Assembly (NCBI GenBank): GCA_022447555.1
Contig: JAKVBF010000002.1
Coordinates: 1 to 64,000 of the forward strand
Origin: Mariniblastus sp.
GTDB taxonomy: Bacteria; Planctomycetota; Planctomycetia; Pirellulales; Pirellulaceae
Reading direction: 5' to 3'
Length of the DNA: 64,000 nucleotides
Shown one piece after another: positions 26,904-35,243 of the stretch. Position 1 is the stretch's first letter; each line of letters opens with the position of its first letter. A model generated the notes under the pieces. That model was given only the letters and a program-made list of their open reading frames with translations, was not told where the DNA came from and ran no database searches. The position numbers were made by a program, and so were the translations under genes.

Positions 26904-28796
26904 GTGCCAATATCGATGATTCCCGAACCAATGAAATATTCACGCAAGCACTCATGGCTCATAACGGTCTGCCTTTTGGGGCCGCTGATCTTAACAGAAA
27001 TCGGATGCGGGCCTGCGGAGTCGACCCCAACGGCCGATAAATTATCGGAACAAGAGAGGGTTGTTGGTCAAATCGTCAATAGTGAAGAGCTGCTACTGGC
27101 CCTAAATACAGAACTCAGTGCTCTCAAAAGAAGCGCACTTAACTTGGTCGTCCCAGATCCCATAGGACGTTCACTGTTTGCTGAGCAGGTTGAATTTTCC
27201 GCTTGGAACTTCGACACCTCGACCCCCGAAGTCGCCGAATCTCGAAACCGTGAACAGCTGAGCATCTGGCCCTCGGAATTGAAAAAGGTCAAGTTCTTCG
27301 ATCATGCCAAGTTCTATATGATTCGCGGGCGTTTCGACGAGAACGATTCGGAACGTTACTACTCGGATGTCGGATTTTATGGCCTCGCCAAAACCAAAAA
27401 CCAAACTTGGTTAGCAGCCAAAGCCACCTGCGACGTTCAATGGGTGCGTGTCGGTGAGGCCAATGATTCTTGGAAAATCGACTCTTGGAAAACAAAACAA
27501 TTCAAAACCGACACATCCGACCAACTGATGTTCCGGGAAACTCTGGAATCTCTGATTGACGATCCCTCCTTAGCAAAATTACTACAAACGTCCCAGCACA
27601 TGGAATTCGCCGAACAGATTTTTCAAACCGGTGAGATACAGCTTGCTGGTCTCGAGCACCTTGCGGAAAAATTCACCCAACCCAACCTGGAACAGTACTT
27701 TCGCATCCAGCAGGCGGGACAACACCCCGGCGTGGCGATCGTCGACTTCAACAACGATGGTTGGGATGACCTTTACCTTTGCGACGAATGGCGACCCAAC
27801 CGGCTGTTGAAAAATCTTAATGGTAAGAAATTGGTTGATGTGGCCGCCGAGGTGGGCTTGGATTTGGGCCCTACGACCAGCACGATTTTTGGCGATTTTG
27901 ACAACGATGGTGACCAAGACGCTTTCGTCGGTTGTTTCTTTCAACCCTGTAAACTGATGTTGAACGAAAAGGGGACTTTTATCGACAGGACTTCCGAGTA
28001 CATCTCCGTGGACCTGCCCCAATTAACCACCTCAATCTCAGCAGCAGACTATAACAATGACGGTTTACTCGATATCTACATATCGACCTATGGGTTCCCA
28101 GCCGGTCGCAAATCCAGTCGCAGTCGCTACTGGACCGCTGACTTTTTAAACCGCTCTGAGACGAATGTGATGCGATCTAATCAGGAGGGTTCACATCGAA
28201 TCCTGAACGCTCTGGGCCCGCCAAACCTATTATTGATGAACACTGGCAATGGAGGGTTTCGACGAGCCCCAGAGAATGACGACGTCCAATTGCATCACAA
28301 TACATTCCAGTCGACCTGGTGCGATTACGATATGGATGGCGATCAAGACCTCTATGTTTGCAATGATTTCGCACCTGACTTTTTGCTGCGCAACGACGGG
28401 GAGGAAGGTTTCAAGGATGTTACCCTAGAGGCTGGAGGGGAGGACATGCTCGGATTTGGAATGGGCGCTTGTTGGGGAGACTACGATCTGGACGGTGACT
28501 TCGATCTCTATGTTTCCAACATGTACAGCAAAGCAGGTAAACGAATCACCAAGCAAGTCGATGGTTTGGATGAGCGATTTTTCAGAATGGCCACAGGGAA
28601 CCGCTTATTCTCAAATGAGGGCGGCCAGTTTCGATTGGTTCCAGACAAATCGGGAGAAGGTTCAGCGGCTGGCAAAGCTGGCTGGTCTTGGGGCGGCCAG
28701 TTCGCAGACTTCGATAATGACGGACGTCAAGACCTTTACGTATGCTCAGGCTTTTTCACCGCCCCTGAAAAATATGCATCGACGATCGATTTGTGA
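26904..28796 (+). CDS. FG-GAP (CRTAC1-like) lipoprotein, first part up to in-frame TGA
   Basis: The start is uncertain: GTG 26904, or ATG 26916/26931. The ATG at 26931 gives a signal peptide ending in a lipobox-like TEIGC. A ~220-residue N-terminal region is followed by Ca-binding FG-GAP/VCBS beta-propeller repeats: VDFNNDGWDDLY, GDFDNDGDQDAF, ADYNNDGLLDIY, CDYDMDGDQDLY, GDYDLDGDFDLY, FADFDNDGRQDLYV. The frame meets TGA at 28794-28796, just after ...KYASTIDL, in the middle of the expected domain. The next ORF (28812) is in exactly the same frame with only five codons between, so this is very probably one gene. See the following entries for the selenocysteine hypothesis. Confidence 0.85.
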   Translation: MPISMIPEPMKYSRKHSWLITVCLLGPLILTEIGCGPAESTPTADKLSEQERVVGQIVNSEELLLALNTELSALKRSALNLVVPDPIGRSLFAEQVEFSAWNFDTSTPEVAESRNREQLSIWPSELKKVKFFDHAKFYMIRGRFDENDSERYYSDVGFYGLAKTKNQTWLAAKATCDVQWVRVGEANDSWKIDSWKTKQFKTDTSDQLMFRETLESLIDDPSLAKLLQTSQHMEFAEQIFQTGEIQLAGLEHLAEKFTQPNLEQYFRIQQAGQHPGVAIVDFNNDGWDDLYLCDEWRPNRLLKNLNGKKLVDVAAEVGLDLGPTTSTIFGDFDNDGDQDAFVGCFFQPCKLMLNEKGTFIDRTSEYISVDLPQLTTSISAADYNNDGLLDIYISTYGFPAGRKSSRSRYWTADFLNRSETNVMRSNQEGSHRILNALGPPNLLLMNTGNGGFRRAPENDDVQLHHNTFQSTWCDYDMDGDQDLYVCNDFAPDFLLRNDGEEGFKDVTLEAGGEDMLGFGMGACWGDYDLDGDFDLYVSNMYSKAGKRITKQVDGLDERFFRMATGNRLFSNEGGQFRLVPDKSGEGSAAGKAGWSWGGQFADFDNDGRQDLYVCSGFFTAPEKYASTIDL

Positions 28797-28828
28797 TCCG
28801 ACTTTTGGCGCATGGTCGTGCGCACGGA
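28794..28828 (+). promoter_or_regulatory. in-frame TGA with bacterial SECIS-like hairpin (candidate selenocysteine codon)
   Basis: TGA (28794-28796) is followed by GCGCA (28808-28812), a six-base loop TGGTCG and TGCGC (28819-28823). TCCG (28797-28800) and CGGA (28825-28828) close a second, outer helix. The apical loop starts 16 bases after the TGA and contains GGUC, like the GGU-containing apical loop of the E. coli fdhF SECIS. Stem and distance fall inside the usual bacterial SECIS limits. A nonsense mutation would not predict such a structure, but hairpins of this size do occur by chance. Confidence 0.5.
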
Positions 28829-29966
28829 CAACCAGCTGGGGCAAGAATTTTCCGAGTCTAAAAAATGGGATGCGGACGCAAGCGAACTTTACAACTTCAT
28901 TGAAGAGGTGGAAGTCGATGGAGAAATACAACGGATTGTAAGCTCACAGAGCGGGAACGAAAGAAATCACCTGTTCTTGAATCAGGATGACGCGGAGCTG
29001 AAAGATGTTTCGTTGATATCGGGGCTGGACTCAATCGCTGACGGTCGAGCGAACGCCGTATGGGACTTTGATCGTGATGGCCATCAAGACATCGTCCTTC
29101 TCAATGCCAACAATCCTTTTTTGCAGCTTTTCCACAACCAGCTGAAATCGACAGACCCAAACCATTCGAATTTTATTGCGGTTCAGCTCACAGGTGGTAA
29201 TCTCACAGGGCAAGCATCCAACGAGTGGAGTAATCGAGACGGGATTGGCGCCGTGATCACTGTCAAAGCAGGTGAGCACTCTTACCTGCGTGAAGCGCGG
29301 GCCGGAGAGGGGTTCGCTGCTCAAAATAGTAAAATCATGCTAGTCGGGATTGGGGACCAAACATCAGCCCTACTGAGTGTTCGATGGCCTTCAGGAAAGA
29401 CCATTGAGTACGGCATCGTTTCAGCCGGTAAACTAGCCCATTGCTATGAAGATAAATCATCCACTTTTGACCTTTCGGGAATCGAGTTGACTTCTTATGC
29501 GGCCCGAGATCCTTTTGTGGAAAAAGACGTCGTGGTCGACCGGGGCACCTTTCAATTAGAACAGTGGAACAGCGTTGTCTCCGACAAGACACAGTTAATC
29601 TTGTACGTCACCATGGCCACTTGGTGTCCCAATTGCAAAAAGAATCAACCGCTAGTGACCCTTTTACGCGAGCAATTTGGCGACCAGATCGAACTCATTG
29701 GAATTCCTGTCGATCCCGAGGAACAGCCCAGCCAGCTGGCCGATTATCGCCAGAAATACAAACCTGCTTACAAACTTCTCGATCCGATTTCATCCAGTAA
29801 GCGTGCGGAAATCGAAACACTGATTACCTCGCTCTCCCAGCAGGGAGCGCTACCCAGCACCTTGATCACCGACCGTCGAGGACGGGTACTGGACGCTATG
29901 GGTGGCATCCCGAGTAGCTCGACCGTTGCAAGATTGTTGGAAGGCCTTCCAAAGCTCACCCAATAG
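28812..29966 (+). CDS. ASPIC/UnbV and thioredoxin-like C-terminal part of the same protein
   Basis: In the same frame as the preceding ORF, so both are best read as one ~1,011-residue protein with residue ~622 at the TGA. This part continues with a last FG-GAP unit (VWDFDRDGHQDIVLLNANN). The ASPIC/UnbV domain follows (NRDGIGAVITVKAGEHSYLR, ARAGEGFAAQNSKIML, VRWPSGKTIEYG). The C-terminal ~150 residues form a thioredoxin-like domain with the CxxC active site MATWCPNCKKNQP and a GALPSTLITDRRGRVLDAMGG strand. The fusion of a redoxin with an extracellular adhesion-like propeller suggests thiol/redox chemistry outside the cytoplasm. If read separately it would begin at ATG 28812, without an SD. Confidence 0.85.
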   Translation: MVVRTDNQLGQEFSESKKWDADASELYNFIEEVEVDGEIQRIVSSQSGNERNHLFLNQDDAELKDVSLISGLDSIADGRANAVWDFDRDGHQDIVLLNANNPFLQLFHNQLKSTDPNHSNFIAVQLTGGNLTGQASNEWSNRDGIGAVITVKAGEHSYLREARAGEGFAAQNSKIMLVGIGDQTSALLSVRWPSGKTIEYGIVSAGKLAHCYEDKSSTFDLSGIELTSYAARDPFVEKDVVVDRGTFQLEQWNSVVSDKTQLILYVTMATWCPNCKKNQPLVTLLREQFGDQIELIGIPVDPEEQPSQLADYRQKYKPAYKLLDPISSSKRAEIETLITSLSQQGALPSTLITDRRGRVLDAMGGIPSSSTVARLLEGLPKLTQ

Positions 29967-30095
29967 ACGGGTTCGGTTCCTAGCCAAAACGTAGGTTGCC
30001 GCAAAAAAATGGATTTGGCTTGCGCACACGGTTTTCTTAAGCCGCCATGGAAATTATCATTCATTGACACTCACATCATTCAAGGGGCCGCTTCG

Positions 30096-31988
30096 ATGCA
30101 ACCGAACTCTCATTCCTTCCAGCACAACTACCTATGTCAAATCAGCTGCACGTTCCTACTGGTCTCGCTGATTCCACTTTCGGGCATGGCTCAGGATCAA
30201 AAACCGACTGTCCCCACTTTTAAAAACGGTGAAGCTCAGGTCGTGGATGGATTCAAGAACCCAAGAGACTGGATTGATCATGACCTTTTTGTCGAAACCG
30301 AATTTGATACCGACGGCGATGGAAAACGAGATCGCATGCACGTCTCCGTCTCTCGACAAAAACAGACGGAAACCGAGGGACTTAAAGTTCCGGTTGTTTA
30401 CGTGACGAGCCCTTATTTCGCGGGTGTGAGCGGAACCGACAAAGCCTACTTTTGGAATCCAGAGCATGAGCTAAATGCTACGCCTCCGGCAAGAAAAAAT
30501 CCGCCACCAATCAAGCACCAGTCGCGTCGCCCGATCATCTCGCGGTCTCATTTAAACGACTGGATTCCTCGCGGTTACGCCGTGGTCCACTCCTGTTCTC
30601 CAGGCACAGGATTATCCCAAGGCTGCCCTACGGTAGGGGGCAAAAATGAATCGCTCGCTCCCAAAGCGGTGGTCGACTGGCTTTGCGGCCGAGCCAAAGG
30701 TTACACATCGCTCGATGGAGATGAGCTGGTGACCGCCGATTGGTGCACCGGGAAAGTCGGCATGACGGGCACTTCATACAATGGAACCTTACCGCTGGCC
30801 GCAGCCACGACTGGGGTAGAAGGGCTCGAAGCCATCATCCCAATCGCGCCCAATACGTCATACTACCACTACTATCGCTCTCACGGACTGGTCCGCCATC
30901 CAGGTGGTTATATGGGTGAAGATATCGATGTCCTGTACGACTTTATTCACAGTGGTGAACCAGACAACCGCGACCACTGCGACTGTGAAGTTCGGGACAA
31001 AGAAATGGCCAACAATATGGATCGAGTCACGGGCGATTACAATGAATTCTGGGCGGGGCGGGATTACCTGAACCAGCTGGAAAATCTGAAGGCACCGGTC
31101 CTGATGGCCCACGCATTTAACGACTGGAACGTAATGCCCGAACACTCGGTAAGGATCTACCAGGCGCTGAAAGAGAGGGGTATCCCGGTCCAGTGTTACT
31201 TCCACCAAGGTGGCCACGGCGGACCGCCTCCGATGAAACAGATGAACCGCTGGTTCACTCGCTATCTACACGGTGTGGAGAACGACGTCGAGAATGACCC
31301 CAAGGCTTGGGTGGTAAGAGAGAAATCAAAGCGGACCGAACCAACTCCTTATGGCGACTACCCAAATCCTGACGCCACTGCCGTCGAGCTATTTCCAACT
31401 CGTCCCATGCCAAGCCAACAAGGGACAGGTTGGTTGGAATTAAACCGAAGTAAAACTTCAGGAATCAATCCCATTCAAGGGAAACACACCTTCACTGATG
31501 ACGTGTCGCTGACGGGTACCGAACTGGCTCAATCAGACAAGTCCGACCACCGTCTTCTATTCGTGACGCCTGAATTGAAAGAACCGGTTCACCTATCTGG
31601 AACACCAAGTTTGTCGATCAAGGTAGCCAGTTCCAAACCGGCCGCCAATCTTTCGGTATGGGTCGTTTCCCTGCCCTGGAAGAAACGGGGCCGCATCACC
31701 GATAACATCATTACCCGAGGCTGGGCCGACCCTCAAAATCACCAATCGATGACAGAAAGCGAACCTTTGCAACCGGGCCAATTCTATTCACTCAAGTTCG
31801 ACCTGCAGCCAGACGATCAGATCATCCCGGCAGGGCAACAAATCGGATTGATGATCTTTTCAAGCGATCGTGATTTCACACTCTGGCCCAAAGCGGGCAC
31901 CGAACTGACGGTCGACTTGGATGCCACTTTCTTGGAATTGCCAGTGGTCGGCGGGTCGGAGACGCTCAAAAAAGCATTTGCCCAATAA
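30096..31988 (+). CDS. exported CocE/NonD-type (S15 family) alpha/beta-hydrolase
   Basis: 630 residues from ATG 30096, supported by an AAGGGG SD eight bases upstream. The frame from 30009 has no such site. A signal peptide (LLVSLIPLSGMAQ) is followed by an FDTDGDGKRDRMHV Ca-binding-like loop and VPVVYVTSPYFAG. The catalytic nucleophile is in GKVGMTGTSYNGTLPLAAA (Ser227), and KAPVLMAHAFNDWNVMPEHS supplies the acid region. FHQGGHGGP is the histidine loop. The C-terminal jelly-roll of the X-Pro dipeptidyl-peptidase/CocE fold is present (LSGTPSLSIKVASSKP). Such enzymes cleave Xaa-Pro peptides or esters. Extracellular or periplasmic; substrate not deducible. Confidence 0.9.
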   Translation: MQPNSHSFQHNYLCQISCTFLLVSLIPLSGMAQDQKPTVPTFKNGEAQVVDGFKNPRDWIDHDLFVETEFDTDGDGKRDRMHVSVSRQKQTETEGLKVPVVYVTSPYFAGVSGTDKAYFWNPEHELNATPPARKNPPPIKHQSRRPIISRSHLNDWIPRGYAVVHSCSPGTGLSQGCPTVGGKNESLAPKAVVDWLCGRAKGYTSLDGDELVTADWCTGKVGMTGTSYNGTLPLAAATTGVEGLEAIIPIAPNTSYYHYYRSHGLVRHPGGYMGEDIDVLYDFIHSGEPDNRDHCDCEVRDKEMANNMDRVTGDYNEFWAGRDYLNQLENLKAPVLMAHAFNDWNVMPEHSVRIYQALKERGIPVQCYFHQGGHGGPPPMKQMNRWFTRYLHGVENDVENDPKAWVVREKSKRTEPTPYGDYPNPDATAVELFPTRPMPSQQGTGWLELNRSKTSGINPIQGKHTFTDDVSLTGTELAQSDKSDHRLLFVTPELKEPVHLSGTPSLSIKVASSKPAANLSVWVVSLPWKKRGRITDNIITRGWADPQNHQSMTESEPLQPGQFYSLKFDLQPDDQIIPAGQQIGLMIFSSDRDFTLWPKAGTELTVDLDATFLELPVVGGSETLKKAFAQ

Positions 31989-32027
31989 ATGGGGTGTAAC
32001 GAGCAGCCATGCCCGAACACAATCTCA

Positions 32028-32054
32028 GGTCCCGGCTCGCGACCGGGACCTTTT
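32028..32054 (+). terminator. intrinsic terminator between convergent genes
   Basis: GGTCCCGG (32028-32035) pairs with CCGGGACC (32043-32050), and TTTT follows at 32051-32054. It ends the hydrolase transcript and sits just before the stop of the convergent FG-GAP gene. Confidence 0.8.
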
Positions 32055-32060
32055 ATCAGA

Positions 32061-33257
32061 TCATTGATCAGAGGGCTTCTTTCCTAGCAGATTGAATAAC
32101 AGATAAGTACCACTCTTCCCCGCCACTGCAATGTCCATCCGTCCATCCTGATTCAAATCAGCTGTTCGGATTTGGAGGCCCGTTCCGACCGTCCCACGAT
32201 CGATCACGTGTTTTTCAAATTGCTGCTGCTTTGGCAGCCACCGATAGTAAAAGAGACACGGCGGTTCCCGCCCGCCAGGGTCTTTGCCATTATGAGCGTA
32301 AACTCGCTTGCCCGTAATCAATTCCGGTTGACCGTCCCCATCCAAGTCGGCCAGATGAAGCGCATGAGGCTGTGAGAATTCTTTATCGATCACCTGCTTG
32401 TTCCACCGAGTGGTCCCGTCGGCCAGAGGAGGCAGCTGCTCCCATAGGAACAGACCGTAATCGTGACCTTTACCGATGATCACATCGGGTCTTTGGTCAC
32501 CGTTCCAATCTCGGACCAGTATTGGGAGGCTGGCGTGGACATTCCAATCAGGATGAAAAGGCCAATTACTCTCGATCGTTTTCTCATTTGTCAGGCCGGG
32601 GTTCTCAAACCAACCGTTGCCGACCAGGATATCCATATCACCATCGCCGTCGAGGTCACCCGAGCCCATACCGTGAGAATTCCCCTTCTCACTAATCCGC
32701 ACCCGTTCCATTTGGTAAGCCGCTGTGGCCGTCTTTGACGAAACCACGAATTTCCAAATATTCATTGGCGCGTCCTGCCCCCACGTATTGACTAGCCATT
32801 CGGGACGGCCGTCCTGAGAGAGGTCAACCAACAGCTGCCCCTCATTCTGACTGTCCCCGGTATCGACCAACAACTCCTTCTTCCACATTAAACCGAGACT
32901 CAAACCCTCAGCACCGGGGTTGCGGTACCAATTAACCTCACTCGGTAGAAAGGAACCCGCCACCACATCCATCCAGCCGTCACGATCGACGTCCATTGCA
33001 AAGTCACCATTGCTTTCCACATAGCCATTCCAGTCTTTGATATCGCGCACCGGGCGAGGCGTGAAATGAGGCGCTGCGTACCAATTACGTCCCGCGATCA
33101 CATCCAGCTTTCCATCTCTATTGAAATCAGCAACGTCAATCCCCTCGTTGGCATCAACCGTTAGTTGACGAATATCCCATCGAATCTCTTGCGAGCACAA
33201 CGAAGTCGCCGCGCAACACAGCGTAAAAAGCAAAACTAGAGACAGAGCCTGTGGCAT
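32061..33257 (-). CDS. exported FG-GAP/VCBS-repeat protein
   Basis: 398 residues from ATG 33257 with AAGGAA as SD. A signal peptide MPQALSLVLLFTLCCAATSLC is followed by at least five Ca-binding repeats: ADFNRDGKLDVIAGRNW, DVDRDGWMDVVAGSF, GDLDGDGDMDILVGNGW, RDWNGDQRPDVIIGKGHDY, ADLDGDGQPELITGKRV, ADLNQDGRMDIAVAG. This makes a beta-propeller of the FG-GAP type, with no ASPIC/UnbV or redox domain and no obvious enzyme signature. In planctomycetes such proteins are often extracellular and found near sugar-catabolic genes; function unknown. Confidence 0.88.
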   Translation of the reverse strand: MPQALSLVLLFTLCCAATSLCSQEIRWDIRQLTVDANEGIDVADFNRDGKLDVIAGRNWYAAPHFTPRPVRDIKDWNGYVESNGDFAMDVDRDGWMDVVAGSFLPSEVNWYRNPGAEGLSLGLMWKKELLVDTGDSQNEGQLLVDLSQDGRPEWLVNTWGQDAPMNIWKFVVSSKTATAAYQMERVRISEKGNSHGMGSGDLDGDGDMDILVGNGWFENPGLTNEKTIESNWPFHPDWNVHASLPILVRDWNGDQRPDVIIGKGHDYGLFLWEQLPPLADGTTRWNKQVIDKEFSQPHALHLADLDGDGQPELITGKRVYAHNGKDPGGREPPCLFYYRWLPKQQQFEKHVIDRGTVGTGLQIRTADLNQDGRMDIAVAGKSGTYLLFNLLGKKPSDQ

Positions 33258-33387
33258 CTTAGGATTCCTTAATGAACCGCAGATCGCTTAATAAAGTGAT
33301 CGCATTATGCAGCTACGTCATACGACCGCAACCAGCCAGACGGCAACCAGATTTCACCTAATATCGAGAACCCTATTGTAGTGGGTG

Positions 33388-34884
33388 TCATAGTCCCGAT
33401 AAGAAATTATCCGCGTGTTGCAAATGTTCTGACCTTTTTACCGGATCCATTTTTTTCGCCATCGCACACATCATCGCCCACCTAGGATTTTTGGCTAGAT
33501 CATCGACATGCCGCCAAATCCACCGCCAATACAATCCATCCCAAATCTGACACCAATCGTCTTTGGGGTAGTGACTCATTTTACGAACGTAAGCTGATCC
33601 AGAAAAATACGGCTTCGTCGTGATCAAACCTCCATCCGCGTGTTGGCTCATCGCATAGACATTAGGAACCATCACCCAGTCATAACTGTCCACGAACATC
33701 TCCATGAACCAAAGGTAAATCTCATCCGGATCGAACTCGCACAAGAACATGAAACCACCCAAAACCATGAGTCGTTCAATATGGTGACAGTACCCGGTAT
33801 CCAGTATCCGACGAATCGCATCATCAATGGGCAAAAGCCCCGTGGTTCCATCGTAAAAACTTGCGGGGATCGAACGCTGGTGGTTCCAGTGGTTAGTGGT
33901 TCTCATGGTGGCACCGAGGTCTTCATAAGTGGCTCTCATGAACTCTCGCCACCCAATGACTTGGCGAACGAAGCCTTCCAAAGAATTGAGCGGGATGGTC
34001 GATCGTTCACCATACTCAAGTGCCGCTGAGAGTACAGCAGCCGGTGTCAACAACCCGATATTCAGCATCGGAGTAAGGACGCTGTGCCATAGCCAACACT
34101 CATTCTGCTCGATGGCGTCCTCATAGTCACCGAATAATGCAAATCGTTGGTGAAGGAATTGATTTAACCATGAGCGAGCCGCCTCATGAGAAGTCGGGTA
34201 GATTAACTGATCAATCGAGCCGGGGTGGTCGGGGAAATGTTGATTCACATGGTCGCGAGCGGCCAAGTCAATCAGGTCGTGATCGGCAGGCTCTAATTGA
34301 GGTATCCCGGAAAGCACACGTTTCGGAATTTTTTTTCGGTTGTCCTGATCAAAACTCCACTGGCCCCCGACAGGCTGATCACCGTCCATAAGAACACCTA
34401 AACGCCGCCGCTGATGTTTGTAGAAATCTGCCATGAACCACCGCTTCTTGTCCGCTCGGTAGTTTGTATTTTCCTGACCACTGTTTAAAAATAGCGGCGT
34501 TTCGATCACCTCTCGCTCGATCTCAAATTTTCGGCAGTACCTATCCAATCGCTTCTCCAACGTATGATCAACGACGTCGGCAATGATGACTCGGCCTAGA
34601 GAATCTTGGAACGCCGTTGCCAGATAGGACTCGAGAACGTTTTCTTCTTCAGCATATTCCACATAATCCACCACCCAACCCTGCTGAGTGAGCTTTTCTG
34701 CGTGCCGCTTCATCGTTGCACGGTGCATCCACAATTTTTGCTTATGGAACTTGGCAGGGTACTGAGCATCGCCAAAAAATAGACTGTCCTCGATGAGAGC
34801 GATTCGCTCGGGTTGCAAGGAGATCCCGGGATGTTGCTCAAACAGCTGATTTGGGAAAATCAGAAGGATGGAGTTTGCCGACAT
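33388..34884 (-). CDS. cryptochrome/photolyase-related protein (PhrB-like, no Fe-S cysteine pattern)
   Basis: 498 residues from ATG 34884. N-terminal Rossmann-like domain opens SILLIFPNQLFE. The C-terminal FAD domain has the PhrB-like RRILDTGYCHHIERLMVLGGFM, SYDWVMVPNVYAMSQHADGG and KPYFSGSAYVRKMSHY. DNA photolyases of this group repair (6-4) or CPD lesions using light and FAD, and many also carry a [4Fe-4S] cluster held by four cysteines. Here the CxxC...ACPFN segment of PhrB is replaced by PKDDWCQIWDGLYWRW, so the usual cluster is probably absent. Cytoplasmic. It could be a photoreceptor rather than a repair enzyme. Confidence 0.85.
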   Translation of the reverse strand: MSANSILLIFPNQLFEQHPGISLQPERIALIEDSLFFGDAQYPAKFHKQKLWMHRATMKRHAEKLTQQGWVVDYVEYAEEENVLESYLATAFQDSLGRVIIADVVDHTLEKRLDRYCRKFEIEREVIETPLFLNSGQENTNYRADKKRWFMADFYKHQRRRLGVLMDGDQPVGGQWSFDQDNRKKIPKRVLSGIPQLEPADHDLIDLAARDHVNQHFPDHPGSIDQLIYPTSHEAARSWLNQFLHQRFALFGDYEDAIEQNECWLWHSVLTPMLNIGLLTPAAVLSAALEYGERSTIPLNSLEGFVRQVIGWREFMRATYEDLGATMRTTNHWNHQRSIPASFYDGTTGLLPIDDAIRRILDTGYCHHIERLMVLGGFMFLCEFDPDEIYLWFMEMFVDSYDWVMVPNVYAMSQHADGGLITTKPYFSGSAYVRKMSHYPKDDWCQIWDGLYWRWIWRHVDDLAKNPRWAMMCAMAKKMDPVKRSEHLQHADNFLSGL

Positions 34885-35243
34885 TCTAGAATCCGATTGG
34901 GCTGTGCGAGGACGGACGTTTGGCAGACTCTTGAGATGCGGCTAACCGTAACTCCTTGCCTTTACCTGCTTTTGGGCGTACTCTTCGAAACCGCGATTAG
35001 TATTGGGGTGATAACTTGGAAACGTTGGTTTCGGCGTGAAAATCACAATTCAAGTCCCTGCCCGCCTTATTTGGCTTAACCGCTCCCTTTTATAATAAGA
35101 CCTAACCTTTGAAAGCCGAAACCTTAGGATCCACAATAGAGCAACGCAAAAGTGGCGGTACCCTAAACGAAAATCAGGAGTATACTCGGGTCGCGCAGCT
35201 GCGATACGTCAACTTTTATCCCAAGCCCTCTAAAGCCAATTTC
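34885..35243. other. upstream region of the aminotransferase gene
   Basis: About 360 bases. A 47-codon plus-strand frame (34936-35079) would encode a short protein with one hydrophobic helix but has no clear SD, so I do not call it. A TATAAT-like -10 occurs at 35091-35096 without a good -35. Confidence 0.35.

Noticed and set aside
34936-35079. 47-codon plus-strand frame with one hydrophobic helix
   Set aside because: No convincing SD and no recognisable family; could be a real small membrane protein but evidence is too thin.
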